Source of the DNA: Scortum barcoo
Lineage: Eukaryota > Chordata > Actinopteri > Centrarchiformes > Terapontidae
Direction: 5' to 3'
Assembly (NCBI GenBank): GCA_023238725.1
Contig: CM041552.1
Location: 17,520,487-17,584,486, forward strand
DNA length: 64,000 nt
Shown: positions 45,960 to 59,100 of the stretch, one piece after another
Layout of the letters: each line of letters begins with the position of its first letter
Position numbering within the stretch: position 1 is the stretch's first letter
Made by a program: the position numbers and the translations under genes
The notes under the pieces: generated by a model
Databases searched by the model: none
The model's input: only the letters and a program-made list of their open reading frames with translations
What the model was told of the DNA's origin: nothing

Positions 45960-46415
45960 TGCTATACACCGAAGAGGCACCAGATATCGATGATCGATCA
46001 AAAAACGTGAAGCGTCCCGGGGGATCGTCTGCGCCAGCATCTAAAAGCTGTCTTTGTGGCTCTTCCTTCTTTTAGAGGGGAAATCATTGGGCCCCCGAGG
46101 GAAGCAAAGTGCCGCCTGCTTGTTTGTTTGCTCGGGTGGAAGTGCCCACAGGCCTCAGCGAAGAGGCTTTTTTTCCCTCATCCTGTGACCTCATATCTGT
46201 ATCATGCACTCAAAAGCAGGCCGAGGCCTCGCTGGAGAGCAATGTACAAGGCCAGCACAAAACAATGCATTCAAAGGCCTTCAGTGAGGGCGGCCTGAGT
46301 GATGGCTCTCTGCCGTTCAGAAGGCCGACACTCGTGTTCAGATAAACGCTCTCTCATATACAGCGAGAGCATTCAGACGAGCTCACGACGCAGAGGTCGT
46401 TCCTTTCAGGTACCT
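45960..46415. other. non-repetitive GC-balanced block, candidate conserved non-coding element
   Basis: About 450 bp with high complexity, no microsatellite and no AT bias, set in AT-rich intergenic DNA. Pieces such as CAGGCCTCAGCGAAGAGG, GGCCGAGGCCTCGCTGGAG and AAACAATGCATTCAAAGG show the texture of vertebrate conserved non-coding DNA. Overlapping frames on the plus strand (to about 80 aa) do not resemble a known protein. Only a genome alignment could confirm. Confidence 0.25.
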
Positions 46416-46949
46416 TTCACAACCTGCAGTCCTTTGTCTTCATCACAAGCTGGGCTCAGAATAGAATATAGGTCACAGTTTGCCTACTTTGTCGCGTTGT
46501 TTGAGGATTTGCATCATTTTAAGCGAATACAGAGTGCAGTCTCTGTGATTCCTCCAGTGAACGGTCGGGAAAGAAGCTGCTTCTGTTGAGGAAATTGTTT
46601 TGTGTGTGTGAGGGAGTGGCCCAGATATTTATCTGAGCTTCTGCATACCTGGGAAACAAATAGAAGTGCTAGAAGAGCTTTTTTTCCCCTCCTTTTTTCA
46701 AGTAATCCAAGTATCAAGGAAAAGCTGATAAACTGTCCTCTAAGCATAAAGTTCTGCTGCACTCCAAAATGCTCAGAGTTTGACACCAGAAACCAGACCG
46801 TTTTCACATTCATCACTGAGGGCGGAAAGTTTCTCTCAAAAGCGTAAAGAGTCATTCATCATTATGAAGTAAATGTTGATGACTCAGTGTAATTGCTAGA
46901 GAACAATGACACTATCAACGTTTAAACTGGGCCTTGCTTCCACTATGCA

Positions 46950-47210
46950 ATTCTGTCTGCAACCAGGTACCATCCCCAGGAAAATGGGGCTTGATTGCAG
47001 CAACCAAAACAGGAAGAGGATAGCGGTATTTGTTTTTTGCTTTTAGCTATCAGTAGATCTCCCCAGGAGGTGGAAATGGAGAACAGTGGAACAACCGGAT
47101 TACCTGTAGAAACTCTACCCAGAAAAAAAAGAGTGCTGTGGATGGAGGAGGCAAAGAAGGTGAAAAGGGCGAGTGACAGAGGTAAAACAAGAATAGACCT
47201 CTGATCCACA
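46950..47210 (+). pseudogene. fragment resembling a repeat-borne fish reading frame
   Basis: Plus-strand frame ending at 47204 contains LPRKKRVLWMEEAKKVKRA and SDRGKTRIDL. The pattern, basic residues then EEAK..KRASDR..KTR.., resembles a short protein segment repeated many times in fish genomes and usually regarded as mobile-element or repeat-derived. The usual continuation after KTR is lost to a stop. No promoter or splice sites support a gene. This is recognition by pattern only. Confidence 0.3.
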
Positions 47211-48379
47211 TTCACTTCAGTTGCCACTCTCTCTACTCTATTAATAAATAATAAAACCTACTTGCTGTTAGTATTACCGGATGTTTGACTCTGCCTTTTT
47301 CAGAGCGATTCAGACAGCGGTGCCAACAATAAAATCACTGGAGGTAAAAGTTGAAGCAGAGTCTCTCTCTGCCTGAACATTTGACGTGTGACGTGTTTCT
47401 GCAGTCAGCTTGCTTACATGCTAACGCTGTTAGCACTGTTAGCTCGTTATTTCAGTAACCGAGAAGAGAGCCAGTAAATTAACAGCTTATTTATGTTTGT
47501 GTCTTCGCCCATTGTGTGACATTTCTGCCAATTTTAAACACTATAACCTTCATTTGGAACAATTCAAACCACAGAGTCAACACTACACATGAATGTCTCA
47601 AAAATAATGTCTTATAACTTATTATTAAAATTAATAACACTTCAGAAATATTAAGAAGCTTTATTTTGCATAGGAATGACAGAAAAGGTAAGTTACTGCA
47701 GATTAAAAATGCACATTATTTATGGTCAACATAAACTTTGATTTGTGATGAAGACAGACTCTTGATTCTTCAAAGTGCAATAACAAGCCTCTGTCAGACC
47801 TGAGGAGAGAATAAAGAAATGAATATGTGATCAGACAGTTTCATTTCATGAATGAAGACATCATGGAGGGTACACATTTGTTTTAAAATAATCCAAATTA
47901 AAATCCCTGAATATAATAATATTAAAAGTAACACAGAGTAAGAAAAAATTAAATTATACATGAAAAATAAACAATATTAACTTGTCTGTTCAACATAACA
48001 CTGACCTGGATTCAACCACATCATAGAGGTGTGAATCTTCACTGGCCTCATGATTAATTTCAATTCACCTAAAATTCGCCTAAAATGATAAATAAACCTA
48101 AACTAAACAAAGATGGTCCAAACATTTGTCAGCTGGCAGTTTTTATCATCAGCAGGTTTACAGACATTTGAAGAAGCTGCAGCAGCAGAAGCTATAAAAA
48201 ATGCAGTGATTTTCACTGAATTATTTTAATATTTCACTGAAGTGTTACTGAACACTGCTGATAAACAAACAAGCAGAAATAAATGTTTTCATTACATGAA
48301 AAGTAATTGACAGTAATGCTAAACTGTTAGCATTAGCATTAGACTCGTGAAGCTAACGTTAGCTCGACTTCAGCATCGG

Positions 48380-48560
48380 CTCTTTTCTTTTCTGCCTGTA
48401 AGCTCGTGACCCCCGCCGTGACCCGGAAGAGTTTGAGCGTCACCACGAGAGCTCCTACGCTGACCAGGACACCGCAGCGTGTTCACGAACTGCATGCGTT
48501 AGACACTCCCCCTGCGCTCTGATTGGTTGTTTTGACCCGGGCACGGTGGATTTTAACAAA
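48380..48560. promoter_or_regulatory. isolated CpG-rich patch with a CCAAT box
   Basis: CpG-dense sequence (GACCCCCGCCGTGACCCGG, GACACCGCAGCGTG, GACCCGGGCACGG) with CTGATTGGTTG (reverse CCAAT) near 48520. It is far from any exon I can assign. It could be a promoter of an unannotated RNA, or simply the GC-rich end of a repeat: the following TCTCATATTCTACTATCAGGACATGGAGACAG seems repeat-like to me. Confidence 0.25.
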
Positions 48561-48599
48561 CGGCTTTAGAGGCCGGAGGTGGCTGATTATTATCACAGA

Positions 48600-51500
48600 T
48601 GATCTGTCTCATATTCTACTATCAGGACATGGAGACAGTTAAATATGATATTGAATAAATATGACTAAAATTAGTGTTTGAAAATGTTAACTGAACCTTT
48701 AAATAGATTTTTTTTTTTGTCTGTTGGAGCAGATATATGTGTGAGTCCAGTAGGGAAAGTTTTGGAACAAACAATATTAGCTGTGTCTTAAAACACGTCT
48801 GACGGGAAATAAAAAAGAAACAGATCTTTTAGGGCTGGAACGCATCATAAATATCCCCGGCAAGTTTAGAGGACAATTGTTTCTTTTTTAAAAAGGAGCT
48901 GTTTTGGATTTACAACTCCTTAAAGAAGCTAAGAGGGAGTGTGTTGTTTTACGGGCCTTGACTGATTGTGGTTTGGTTTTATTTGGCTTCTCAACACAGC
49001 CGTCCTTTGTGATCGGGAGCAACTTTGGTGGGAAAGAAAGAGATGATCAGTGGATGTATTCTCCAAGTGTCCGCAGCACTATGGGTCGCTTAAAATGAGC
49101 AGACATACCAGGAGTTATAATGACAGATTTTCAGAGTTATGCAGGTAAACCAAATGTTTTACTTTTGTCTCAGAAACAGTAGTCTGAGTCCCTTGGGCTG
49201 TCCTTGTACCTTATCTCCAAGACAGCATCTTGGGTTGCTTATAGGCATACAGATGCTGAAGAAAAGGTGATTAATTCTGATGAAGATACTTCCTAAATCC
49301 AGTCCAATTTAGCAGTAATTCTGCATAGGTGAAATATTCATCAGTGTGTGTAATTGAGATTCTTTTATAAGAAGGTGAATAAAACTACAGTGCACTATGT
49401 GAAACAATGTGGGCCTCACCCAGAAACACTATAGAAAAACAAAACAAAAACAAAACAAAAAAAACATCATCACTGAAACTACAATAAAACACATGAAGTA
49501 CATCATGTGGGAATCAGACTCAACATGCTGCATCTTGGAGCCAAAAAACTAAAAGTCTGAAGAAGAAAGGTTTATGTTAGATAAAAGCTTGATGACAGAG
49601 TAATAGGACTGAGTCTGAGGGGTTAGGAGGAAAAGCTGGGCGTGCTGACAAATGCAGCATTGGTCCACTCAACCACAGAAATAAATCAAGTAAAATCATG
49701 GGTCAAATCAAACCATGTAACAACATTACAAAAATCTGTTTATCAAGCCACCTTTGTACTTTTGAGTGGTCAAAACTTTTTACTTTACTTTTTTTAAATG
49801 TGTGTGCTCATTTTACTAAATCATGTGCACAACTTAGTAAATTTACAAATGATATAGTAAAACATGCACACAAAGTACTAAATCCTGTGTAATTTCCTCA
49901 GAACAGGGGATGACTGTATTATGTGTGCTCTGACGAATTACTTGAGACAATATGATTTCATAATGTGTCCCTAAAGGGAAATAAGACTTAATTATCGATT
50001 CCCTGTGCATGATGATGTAAAAAAAAAAAAAAACATAAATGTCCCTCCTCTCCTTCTGGTTTTATGAAACTGAGGGCAATGAATAAATCATGTGTGTTCC
50101 ATGCACACGTCTTACTGTATACACCACACTTACCAAATGAGCAACATAATGAGTAAAACATGCCCACGAACTAGAAAAAAAAAAAGTTACCACTCAGGGT
50201 ACTCAGGTACTTTTTTTCCCAAAAAAAGTGAAAAACTTCATTTATCTGAGATGAAACTGAATATATGAACATTTTCGTTTTTCTTCATTTTACTGCATCA
50301 ACCAGGTTATTGTTAAAGTTTTAATGGAAATAAGTTTAAATGATCTCGGTGCAATTATAGATATTTGTCTCTTTCTATAAAAATGAAGGTTTAGACAGAT
50401 TGCAGACAGAAAAGACTTGACAGGACGGAGATTTCTTCGCAGTGAACAGCATTAAGAACAGTAACAAGCCAAATAAATCCAATGAGGAGCAAAGCCTTTG
50501 TATCCATCTGACAATAGGACAAAAAATCTGGGATACATTGGGCCTTTAAATGAAAATCTAATAAAACATACTAAACAAACACGAGCCTTCACATAGACAA
50601 CTGAACAAATAAGAGAGAAAATGGAAAACCACATCCTGCAGGTTGTTTGTGTGCAGCTGTGATCAAACATATGGCGTCTGGACAGTGTAAACCAATCTGA
50701 CACAAAGTACAACCTGTAGGCCCGTACTGGATTTCTGATATTGATTCAATGACTTATCCTAATGTTTGAGGCCATCCTTCTGCTGCGGCTCACCCAATAT
50801 TTCACATATTACTACACCACCCTGCTACATGTTGTTTTTATTGCTCCAGCAGCAAAGAACAGATCACACGTTGGGTCGCACAACAACACTTTTATTCCCC
50901 CCTGTGCAGACACACAAGTGACTGTGAACAACCAGCCTGTACCTGTCAGCGTACCTGCTGATTTAAAGCACTCATGTATGTGAGGCTGGTTGGTCCCTGC
51001 TGGATCCTGCTTGTGTTGGAGAGCAGAGGGGAGACAAACACAGACGCTGCTGCTGCTGCCAGGAGACCTGCTGTAAGGGAGCTCAGCTCAGGACTGCAGA
51101 GACTATAAATAGCTCTTTCTCACAGGCACCACCCACCACATTACCCATGTGGCAGAACAGCAGCACAGAGCAAAACAACACCACTGCATACTGTACCACA
51201 TTTTAATCAAATCAGAGGTAACCTGCGCACTGCTGAATGTGGACAGGAAGTGAAGCCAAGAAGCTGACAGAGGAGAAGAGAACAAGTCGTTCTGAAGGAC
51301 GGCTTGTGAGGATCAGGGGCCGGATCCAAAGACATCTTTTGGTCTGGAGAGTTTGGCCAGGATCTTAGTCTGGTGTAATTTGAGTTGAAACAACAAGGAT
51401 CACAGATTTGAAGTCGAATAAGTGAGCCAGCACAGTTTTATAGCTGTGTTTTAACTGTAACAATCGAGAAAAACTGGAAAACGTGCCTCAATTTATGATT

Positions 51501-53120
51501 TGAACAATGACGAAAAGCAGCCAATGAGAAAAATCTGTTTGAAACTGCTGTTATATCTGTTGTGCCGCACTAATCATACAAATTATAAATGTTCAGAACA
51601 AATAATCCACATTACTTCAAGGGGAGGTCATGAAGTGGGTTTCCTGGAAATGTTCAGCTGCAGTCAAACGTGGAGGCTCAAAACAGACAAATAGTAGTAG
51701 TAAAAGAATTGGATATATTAATATAATTAATAACTAATATTCTTTGTTGACAAAAATGGACTTAAAATATATAAAGTTGTGCTTTTCTTTTTCCACTAAC
51801 CAGTCAATGGAAGATAATTTAATTTGTTGCAAATTTATTGTAATAAAATTTCATTTCAGTTTCACTAACTGTGGTAAAGGAAAAAATAAACAGCTTTTTT
51901 ACAAACTGACTGAAGGTCATTGATTATTGATGTATTCAGTTTTAGTTTTCACTTGTCTGATAATCGTTTACAGCATTTTGTCACCTTCAGGGCTCCATAC
52001 ACACAGAAACTTGAAGCTGTAGCTCAGTTAGTCATTTTGTGTGTGTTTGTGTGTAGGCTGTTCGACTGACACCTCCTTCATCCTACAGGTGCTGCTCTGT
52101 GAGGGCGGGACGAATTACACCTCAGTCATCGTTATTCATTCAGGAATCCAGCGTGGCTCCGCCCACCTTCCAACCTGATCGGCGGTCTAATGATTTGACA
52201 CACCTGTGGGAGTGTAAAAGGCCTTTAAGATACTCCACTGCTGGTGTTTGAGCATCTCACTTTATGAAGTCTGATTATTTGTCCAGGTGTTTTGTATAAA
52301 AGCTTAACTGCACCCACCAGGCAGCTACCTGAGATTTACGCGACCACAGAAGAGTTAGTGCTGTTTTGGAGCCGCATCCTGCTCCTTCATGGTCCTGACT
52401 GGTTGCTGGTTAATGAAGCACACCTGCTCTGTGTACCTGACAGCAGGTGTGGCTCGTTAACTTGTGAAGGAGGAATAAATTCCTGAAGGACGCCGCCTGC
52501 TCTGAAACAACGGGGCAACATTAAATGAGTCAACAAGTATGCAGTGTTCACAACACACCTTAACACGGTGAAGCCGTGAAAGGTTAAAGTCTCAGGAAAC
52601 AGTTGATCATAACTTTGTGCCATCAGGTGTAGCTTTTATTTTTATTTTTTTATGTTTCTGTCTCAGTGGGAGTCAGCTGCACTGCAGATACGAGGAAATA
52701 AGATGCTTATCAGAAGATGCTGTTGATCCTGGAGCAACTTTAGCCCAGATTAGGGATTTCTGTAATCTCAGCACAGTGATTTCAGATTACGCTGATTCAT
52801 TTAGTCTTGCATGCTCCTGACGTGTGTGACTGTGAGCATGAGTGGAGTTTTGTGTTGTTGTTTATTTCAGCTATACAGTTGGGACTGCAGCACACTCTCT
52901 ACAAAGTTTTTAGTCTCTAATTTGACAATGTCTCGTTTTAAATTGATTGCCAACAAAGCACTTTAACTCGCATGACTCAATGCTTTTACTGGAAATGAAT
53001 CTACCTCCAAAAAAAAAAAAAAAAATCAATCAGGTGCATTAGGATTTTAGCTTCGCTCCAATGCAGATGTGAGGTTATGAGGCTCCTGGAAAAGACAGCA
53101 ATGGAGCTCACACACATCCT

Positions 53121-53177
<57 letters not shown>

Positions 53178-53460
53178 TATACATGTTATCTCCTCTAAAT
53201 AATAAAAAAAAAATGCAATGTTAATTTATTTTCTACCTTGAGGTTTGTTGCATCAGCAGGTAAGAGGATTAATATGGAGCAATTTACCAATCAGTGCTTG
53301 TTACATAATATCCACCATTTCCAAGAATAACACCATGTAGAGGAATCGTCAGGTGGAAAGGCAGAGACACGACTGTGAATTACCTAAAGATGTTTTTGTT
53401 TTGTTGTTGCTGAATGCGGCCGCTTTGCCTGCCACCGTTAAAAACCACAGTCACAACCGG
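48600..53460. other. intergenic, right part of the ypel2-hip1 gap
   Basis: Mostly AT-rich. Contains GTATAAAAGC at about 52295-52304 and CTATAAATAGC at about 51104, both TATA-like. It also has a CT-CA compound microsatellite at 53127-53178 and small frames at 50762-50983, 52292-52486 and 52617-52820. The last begins with a hydrophobic leader-like stretch but has no family resemblance. No supported gene. Confidence 0.4.
53127..53178. repeat. (CT)n(CA)n compound microsatellite
   Basis: An uninterrupted CT run of about 32 bp turning directly into a CA run of about 22 bp. Confidence 0.97.
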
Positions 53461-56123
53461 CTCTGTATTAACGAGTTGAAATATTTATTTTTAAAAACTG
53501 AAAAAATAAAAACAAACCCACCAACATGGTTTTAGTATATCATACAAAGACATATTTCAATGTTGCTATGTGAGTTATTTGTTTCTCTTTGACTACAGTG
53601 TGAGGCAGTTTGAAAGGCTGGCTGAGCTGGTAGGACTACAGACACAGACCCCAGAGAGAAGAGACAAAGAGACAGAGAGAGGTTAATAAAGAATATTTGG
53701 GCAAAAATACAACCAAACATCACTCAAGGTGCGTTCAATGCAGCTTTCAAGACACTTGAAACACCGTAAAAAATGGATCTATCCTTCTTTTATGGCATTT
53801 TTCTTTGTTTTATGATCCAATATGTTCTAATAAAATCAGCCCAGGTGTGGAAGAAGTTGCAGAACACAGCTAAAATCATTATTAAATACAAAGACCTGGA
53901 CCCAGCAGTACTGCAAATAATACTTGCTATTTGTTTTAACCTGGTTGCAGCAGCAAACGGGTGGTGTCAAATGGGAAAATTATTTCAAACTCTCAATAAA
54001 AAAAGCACTTTTCTGTCTTTTCACTCGCCCGTCTGCTTCTCCCAAGTTGGTTCAAAACTAGTTTTAAAGAATTATTGGCAAACTCTACTTGACCAGCGCC
54101 TTGTTAAATAAACCAGTGTCACAACTTTTTAGATACGCAGCTGAAGCGGAGCGTCAAAACTAAGTGTGTTAAGACACAGAGAGACGAAAGAAGTCCAGGA
54201 GAGTCGCCATCGCCACCATCAAACGGAAAAGAAGAAAATCTGGCGTCGGCCTTCTCATTTCAAAGCATGATCAGTCCTCCTCACAGAGTCCACTGGCAAC
54301 AAGCTCAGTCGGAAATTATGTTAAATAACCTCTTATTGAAAAAATAATGATCCATATTAGTTGTGTGTGGCGTTCACGTGCACCATCTGTACCCCTAATT
54401 CAATTAAACTGAATCCTTATCGGAGAGATGCAAAATATGACGCTAATAAAGGTTTTTAGATGAAAAGAAAGCAAAAGATTATTTCCAACAATAGAAGGCT
54501 TGTAATTTATATACACAGCTACTTGGTCTTGAGGAAGCTATGGAAAACACTGCAGTCTGTGCGCTGCGTACTTCAGAGTCCACCGTGGTCCTGGCAATGC
54601 AGGCTGTTTGTTAGTGGGGGGGGGGGTAGGGGTATTTGAAGAGGCGGGATCATGTGACACGCTGGATAAATCTGAAATGAATTGTCTGTGCAGTCTCCAA
54701 AATTTATCCAAAAATGACATTCAAGTTCGACTTCCTTTTGACTCTGGGAGCGTCGTCGTCCTGCCGGCAGAGTCATCACATCTCCAGGAAATAAGACGAA
54801 CCATCAGCAGTTCGTTGTTGCAACTGGATCCCGGCTCCGCCTTCAAAAGCTGCTGCTGCTGCTGCTTGACAACTAATGTTTGTAAAAATATGCTTGATGA
54901 GGGCCTTAAACTTTACAGACTTAACTTTTCTGCCAGACTTGAACTCTTGTTGCTAAGGAAACAAATGAGCAGTTGTTGTTTTTTATACATTTTTATATAA
55001 AAAGACCAATAAAAAGGGGAAATGACAAAAATGACCCCCAGGTCATTAGTGTTTGAGCAACGGTTTCCTCTTATTCAGACCTACCCACGGTGCACCGCTA
55101 CCTCTGACGATGTAGCATGAGGTAGTTTGGCAGTCTCAAAGCTCACAGGGAGGAGACTGTTAGGAGGAAAAAAAAAATTAAAAACCACGGTGCTACTTTC
55201 TTTTCCAGCTCTGAAACGACTCCTCTAGTGTGGAGCCGTTTTAAGAGTTTCCATGCGAGTGTCTGTTAAAATAAAAAGGGGGAAAAAAAGAAGGGGAGGG
55301 AGGGGGTCGGCTCAAGTTAACAGTCACGGTCGTTACAATGGTGGAGAGGTGAAAGGCAGAAAGTCCAGTGAACCGGCCGGTGAAGCGGTGTGGACTTAAT
55401 AAGGTGAAAACTCACAGTGAGGAAAAAGAAGAAGAGCAAGAGACTAGGGAGGAAGATAAAGACCCCACAGCTTTATGGGCTTACAACACCTGTGTTTTTG
55501 TAGAGGAGAGCAGGCATGCCATCTATGTTACACAGAGACATCATGGTTTTTGGGGCTGGGGTGGTACGGCAGTCAGTCGCTGATCTCCTTTCTCCCCCCA
55601 CCTCCCTCTTTCTGCTGAGAGCTTGTGCAGTGCATCCTGGGATGGGATGTCTGAGTAAAACTTGTGCTCGTAAGCGTCTCCGCTGTTGCTCCTCGATGGA
55701 GCGGCGTTGTTCAAAAAACGGGGATGAAAAAGACAAATACTCTGTAGAACGGATCCACTTTACTTCAACTGCTGTTCACCAACACAGTCCTGGGGAGGTG
55801 GGGAGTTTGGGGGGGGGAGTCTGTATCTTTTCCTTTCCTCCCCTGCTTCTCGCATCCATTTGTTCCTCCATTCTGACGCCCCCCCCGCCCCCAGTCGCTG
55901 AGCCCTTGGTGATGTCCCTTATAGAAGCTCCCAGACATGAGTGGAGAAGCAGGTTTAGAAAAGAAGCACCTTTAAATTTGGCTTAGAACAACGAACAAAC
56001 AAACAAAGAGAGAGAAGAAAACGAGGGGAGAAAGAAAGTGAAAAGTGTATAAATAGAAAGAGGCAGACAGAAGCCGGTCTTCTGGTGGAGGAGGGGGTTG
56101 GGGGGAGACCGGGACGGCAGGTC
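53460..56123 (-). other. hip1: probable hip1 3'UTR
   Basis: About 2.6 kb between the stop at 56124 and the first AATAAA. It has G-rich homopolymers (about 54617-54626, 55808-55819) and purine-rich runs. Long frames here, such as 55516-55986 plus, have low complexity and no family resemblance. The extent depends on the poly(A) choice. Confidence 0.4.
53484..53489 (-). terminator. hip1: likely polyadenylation signal of hip1
   Basis: AATAAA on the minus strand, followed on that strand by a GT-rich element (GGTTGTGACTGTGGTTTTT). It is the first clear AATAAA found on this strand downstream of the hip1 stop, which implies a 3'UTR of about 2.6 kb. Confidence 0.4.
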
Positions 56124-59100
56124 TCAGCCTGTGCCTGTGGAGAAGAGGGTTCATTTTAGTCTTTCTTACTACAATATTTTTTGCGGTACATTTATCATAA
56201 AGCGTCCTTGGTCCTCACCCTCATCTTCCTGTCCCCAGCCCTCCGCTACCCCAGCCAGCTCGTAATGTTTCTTCCTCAGCTCGCCGAGACGCTCTCGCTC
56301 CTTCTGCAGACGAGTCTCCAGCTCCAGGACCAGGACCTGAAAGAGCACAGAAACAATGAAGAGACGAACACGCTTGTCATTTCCTTTTTTTTTTTTATTT
56401 CCCTTCGCAAACTAAAATCATCAACAGATTGTCATTTGTATGAGTCAGCTGGATGGAGACAGATTGGGAGGGAACAAACACAATAAATGATGGGTTTTTT
56501 TTTCCCCATTATTTATACCAAATCTAATTTAAACATGAGCCCCCCCTCAGAGGTAATACAACTCCCACCCTTAACATCATTAGATTCAAGCTTAAGCTAT
56601 TCATCACTTTGACAGTTACTTCTCATTTTTGCTTTTACAATATTTCTTTTTTCTTGGGGATCATGCAAAACACTGGATGAAAACACTGCTTATTAATTAT
56701 TTTATCTTTTTGTTTCCTTACACTCAAGTAGCCACCATTAGAGGCCACATTTGATGTTAAAATTGACTAATTGGATGCTTTGTGACACCCAGTTCACTAT
56801 TTACACAGGTTTTACTCTGAGTCCGATTAACAGACTTCAAACAGAAGCCCTCTGTGCATTTACAACAATGGCCCGTGTGTGTGTGTGTGTGAGCAGGTCT
56901 GGACCTTTCTGTGCTTTTCTTTCACCGTCAGAGAAGCAGCATGGAATAGCTTTGCTTTAACTTCGTCCAGACTTTTTGCTGGTTTTCTTTCAGTGTATAT
57001 TTGTGTTCATGTGGGGTTGAAAATCTGCTTCTCAGTGGATGAAAAACAATGGATGTTCAGAGATTTTTCCTTCTCACCTTGTCAAAAAAGTGAAGTTACT
57101 TTTACTTCTCTACTACTTAAACTATTTAAGACTCGTAACTCTGCTATGTGGCTGATAAAGATTCACTCTGTCATTCTGCTGCTCACCTGAGCGTCCATCT
57201 CTTGTCGCTTGATCTGGGTAAGCGTCATGCTGGAGAAGTCCATTGTATCTGCACACAAATGGCAAATTATGTTCAAACACCTTCCGAGTTTTTACAGCTT
57301 TCAGCTTTAGACACCTTAAAGACCTTTTCAGTCCTCTGACCTGTTTCTTCAATCTGAGACTTCCCGGATTTTGTGGAGGCCACGACGGCTGCAGTGGCCT
57401 GTGTGACGCCGCGGGACGCCTGCTGCAGACGGTGCAGGTTGCTGCTGTCTTTGTCTGCTTTTACCTGGAGAGGGAGGAGCAGCAACAAGACAAGAGATGT
57501 GAGAGCTACAACACGGGAACGCTGCCCACAACGGTACTCCTTCAATAAAAGAGCAACGATCTGTTCAGACACAATCTGGAGTATTCATTCGTTCTTTCTT
57601 TGCTCACCTTTGACGCAGCCACTAGCTGTGCTGTGCTGGCAGCTATTTCATGTGAACACACCATCAGCTCCTCAAATTTCCCTTTGCCCTGCACCACCAG
57701 ATCAGCAGCATCTCTGGAAGAACACAAGAACAAAGTTGCTAAATCAGAGTGAGTTTTTAAATGTTAGATCCACATTGTTCTCTACACTGATTTATAAATG
57801 TACTCTCATGCTAAAAAAAAGCTGGTTTACTGCTTTGTTTGTTCTTGATTTCCTTGTAAAAAAAAAAAAAAGGTTGCCTCTTTCTTTAAGATTCTGCTGC
57901 TTTCCTTCTGCTGACTTTATGAACATAAGCACTTTTACACTCTGCAAGAGACACTCGGGGGGGGACTGATTCTTACACCATGACCGTGGCGCCCCATCCC
58001 ACTGCTTTGGAGGCAGAGATCAGGCCCTCCGTCCAGCGGGAGTTCTTGGCGTAAAATTCCTTCATGGAGGCTGCCCCCTGGTGGACACAACAGGAAATAT
58101 TCAAGTATGAACACAAAACATAATTATTTTCTTTACTGATGTGCAGATTTTTTCTTCATTAATAAATTAACTGTTAAGTCTGGAAAATGTCTGAAAATAG
58201 GAGAATGTACCCATTACAGTTTTAACGTCTTGTTTTGTCTGAAGATCGGTCCAAAACCAAAAGACATTCAGTTTGATGATTTAAGTTGAGGAAAGGCAGC
58301 AAACTGTCACATTGGAGAAGCTAGAACCATAAAATGGTTTCAGACACTCGACACACTACAGACTGTAAGAAGCCTCATGTTGTTCTTATATGTTCTATAT
58401 CAGCAATGTCTTTTCATTAGAAAAATTAGAAATCTGATATAATATAATATTAAATAAATGTAACTGTAATAAAATTAATTCAAGTTAAAAGACTGTAAAC
58501 CTTCATCTTCTAATCAGTCAGTCTGGAGACGTAAGATTACGAGAAAATATGGTTTGCTTTATTATTATGTAAACAATATGCCCTCCCAACTCTACTTCAC
58601 TGTTAACTTCAGTCAAACAAAGAAACAAAGGAGACAAACTCACCCTGCCACTCTCTACGATGTCCCTTTGGAGATGTTTGGAAGACAGAACGAGCTCCTT
58701 GATCGCCTGCATCAGCTCTGTGCAGGAGGCCAAAATCCTGCAGGGGGCGACAGAGCAGAGGACACAGACGCTCACAGGGTGCAACTCTACAGCTGCTGAT
58801 ACTCGTTTCTACACAACATCGTGAAGCCTGCTCAGTACTCAGTGCAAGTATCTTAAATGCACCTCGACCCCCAGCTGCTCAGCTTGTAGCCAAAACAAAT
58901 CATCTGACCTGACAGAGTGTGTTTGGTTTGAAAGATGGAGCTCAAAACATGAAAGGAATCGGCCTCCTTCAACAGTTGTAGCTTCCTCACAATATAGTTG
59001 CCGCATAGCCGACGTACCACTGACCTACATTACTACATTATACACGAGTCACATTCGTGGCTGTTTGTTTCTTTTTTTGTAATTCTGTGTCACAGCAGCA

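Noticed and set aside
42155..53460. A search for CC-chemokine exons expected from the HIP1-POR interval of mammals
   Set aside because: No frame with the adjacent Cys-Cys pattern and later cysteines was found in either strand by eye.
53773..54111. A 112-aa plus-strand frame opposite the hip1 3'UTR
   Set aside because: Hydrophobic start but no family resemblance and no promoter or splice signals. Probably chance.
55473..55986. Frames up to 156 aa on the plus strand opposite the hip1 3'UTR
   Set aside because: Low-complexity Ser/Pro/Cys-rich translations of G/C homopolymer and purine-rich UTR sequence, with no recognised domain.
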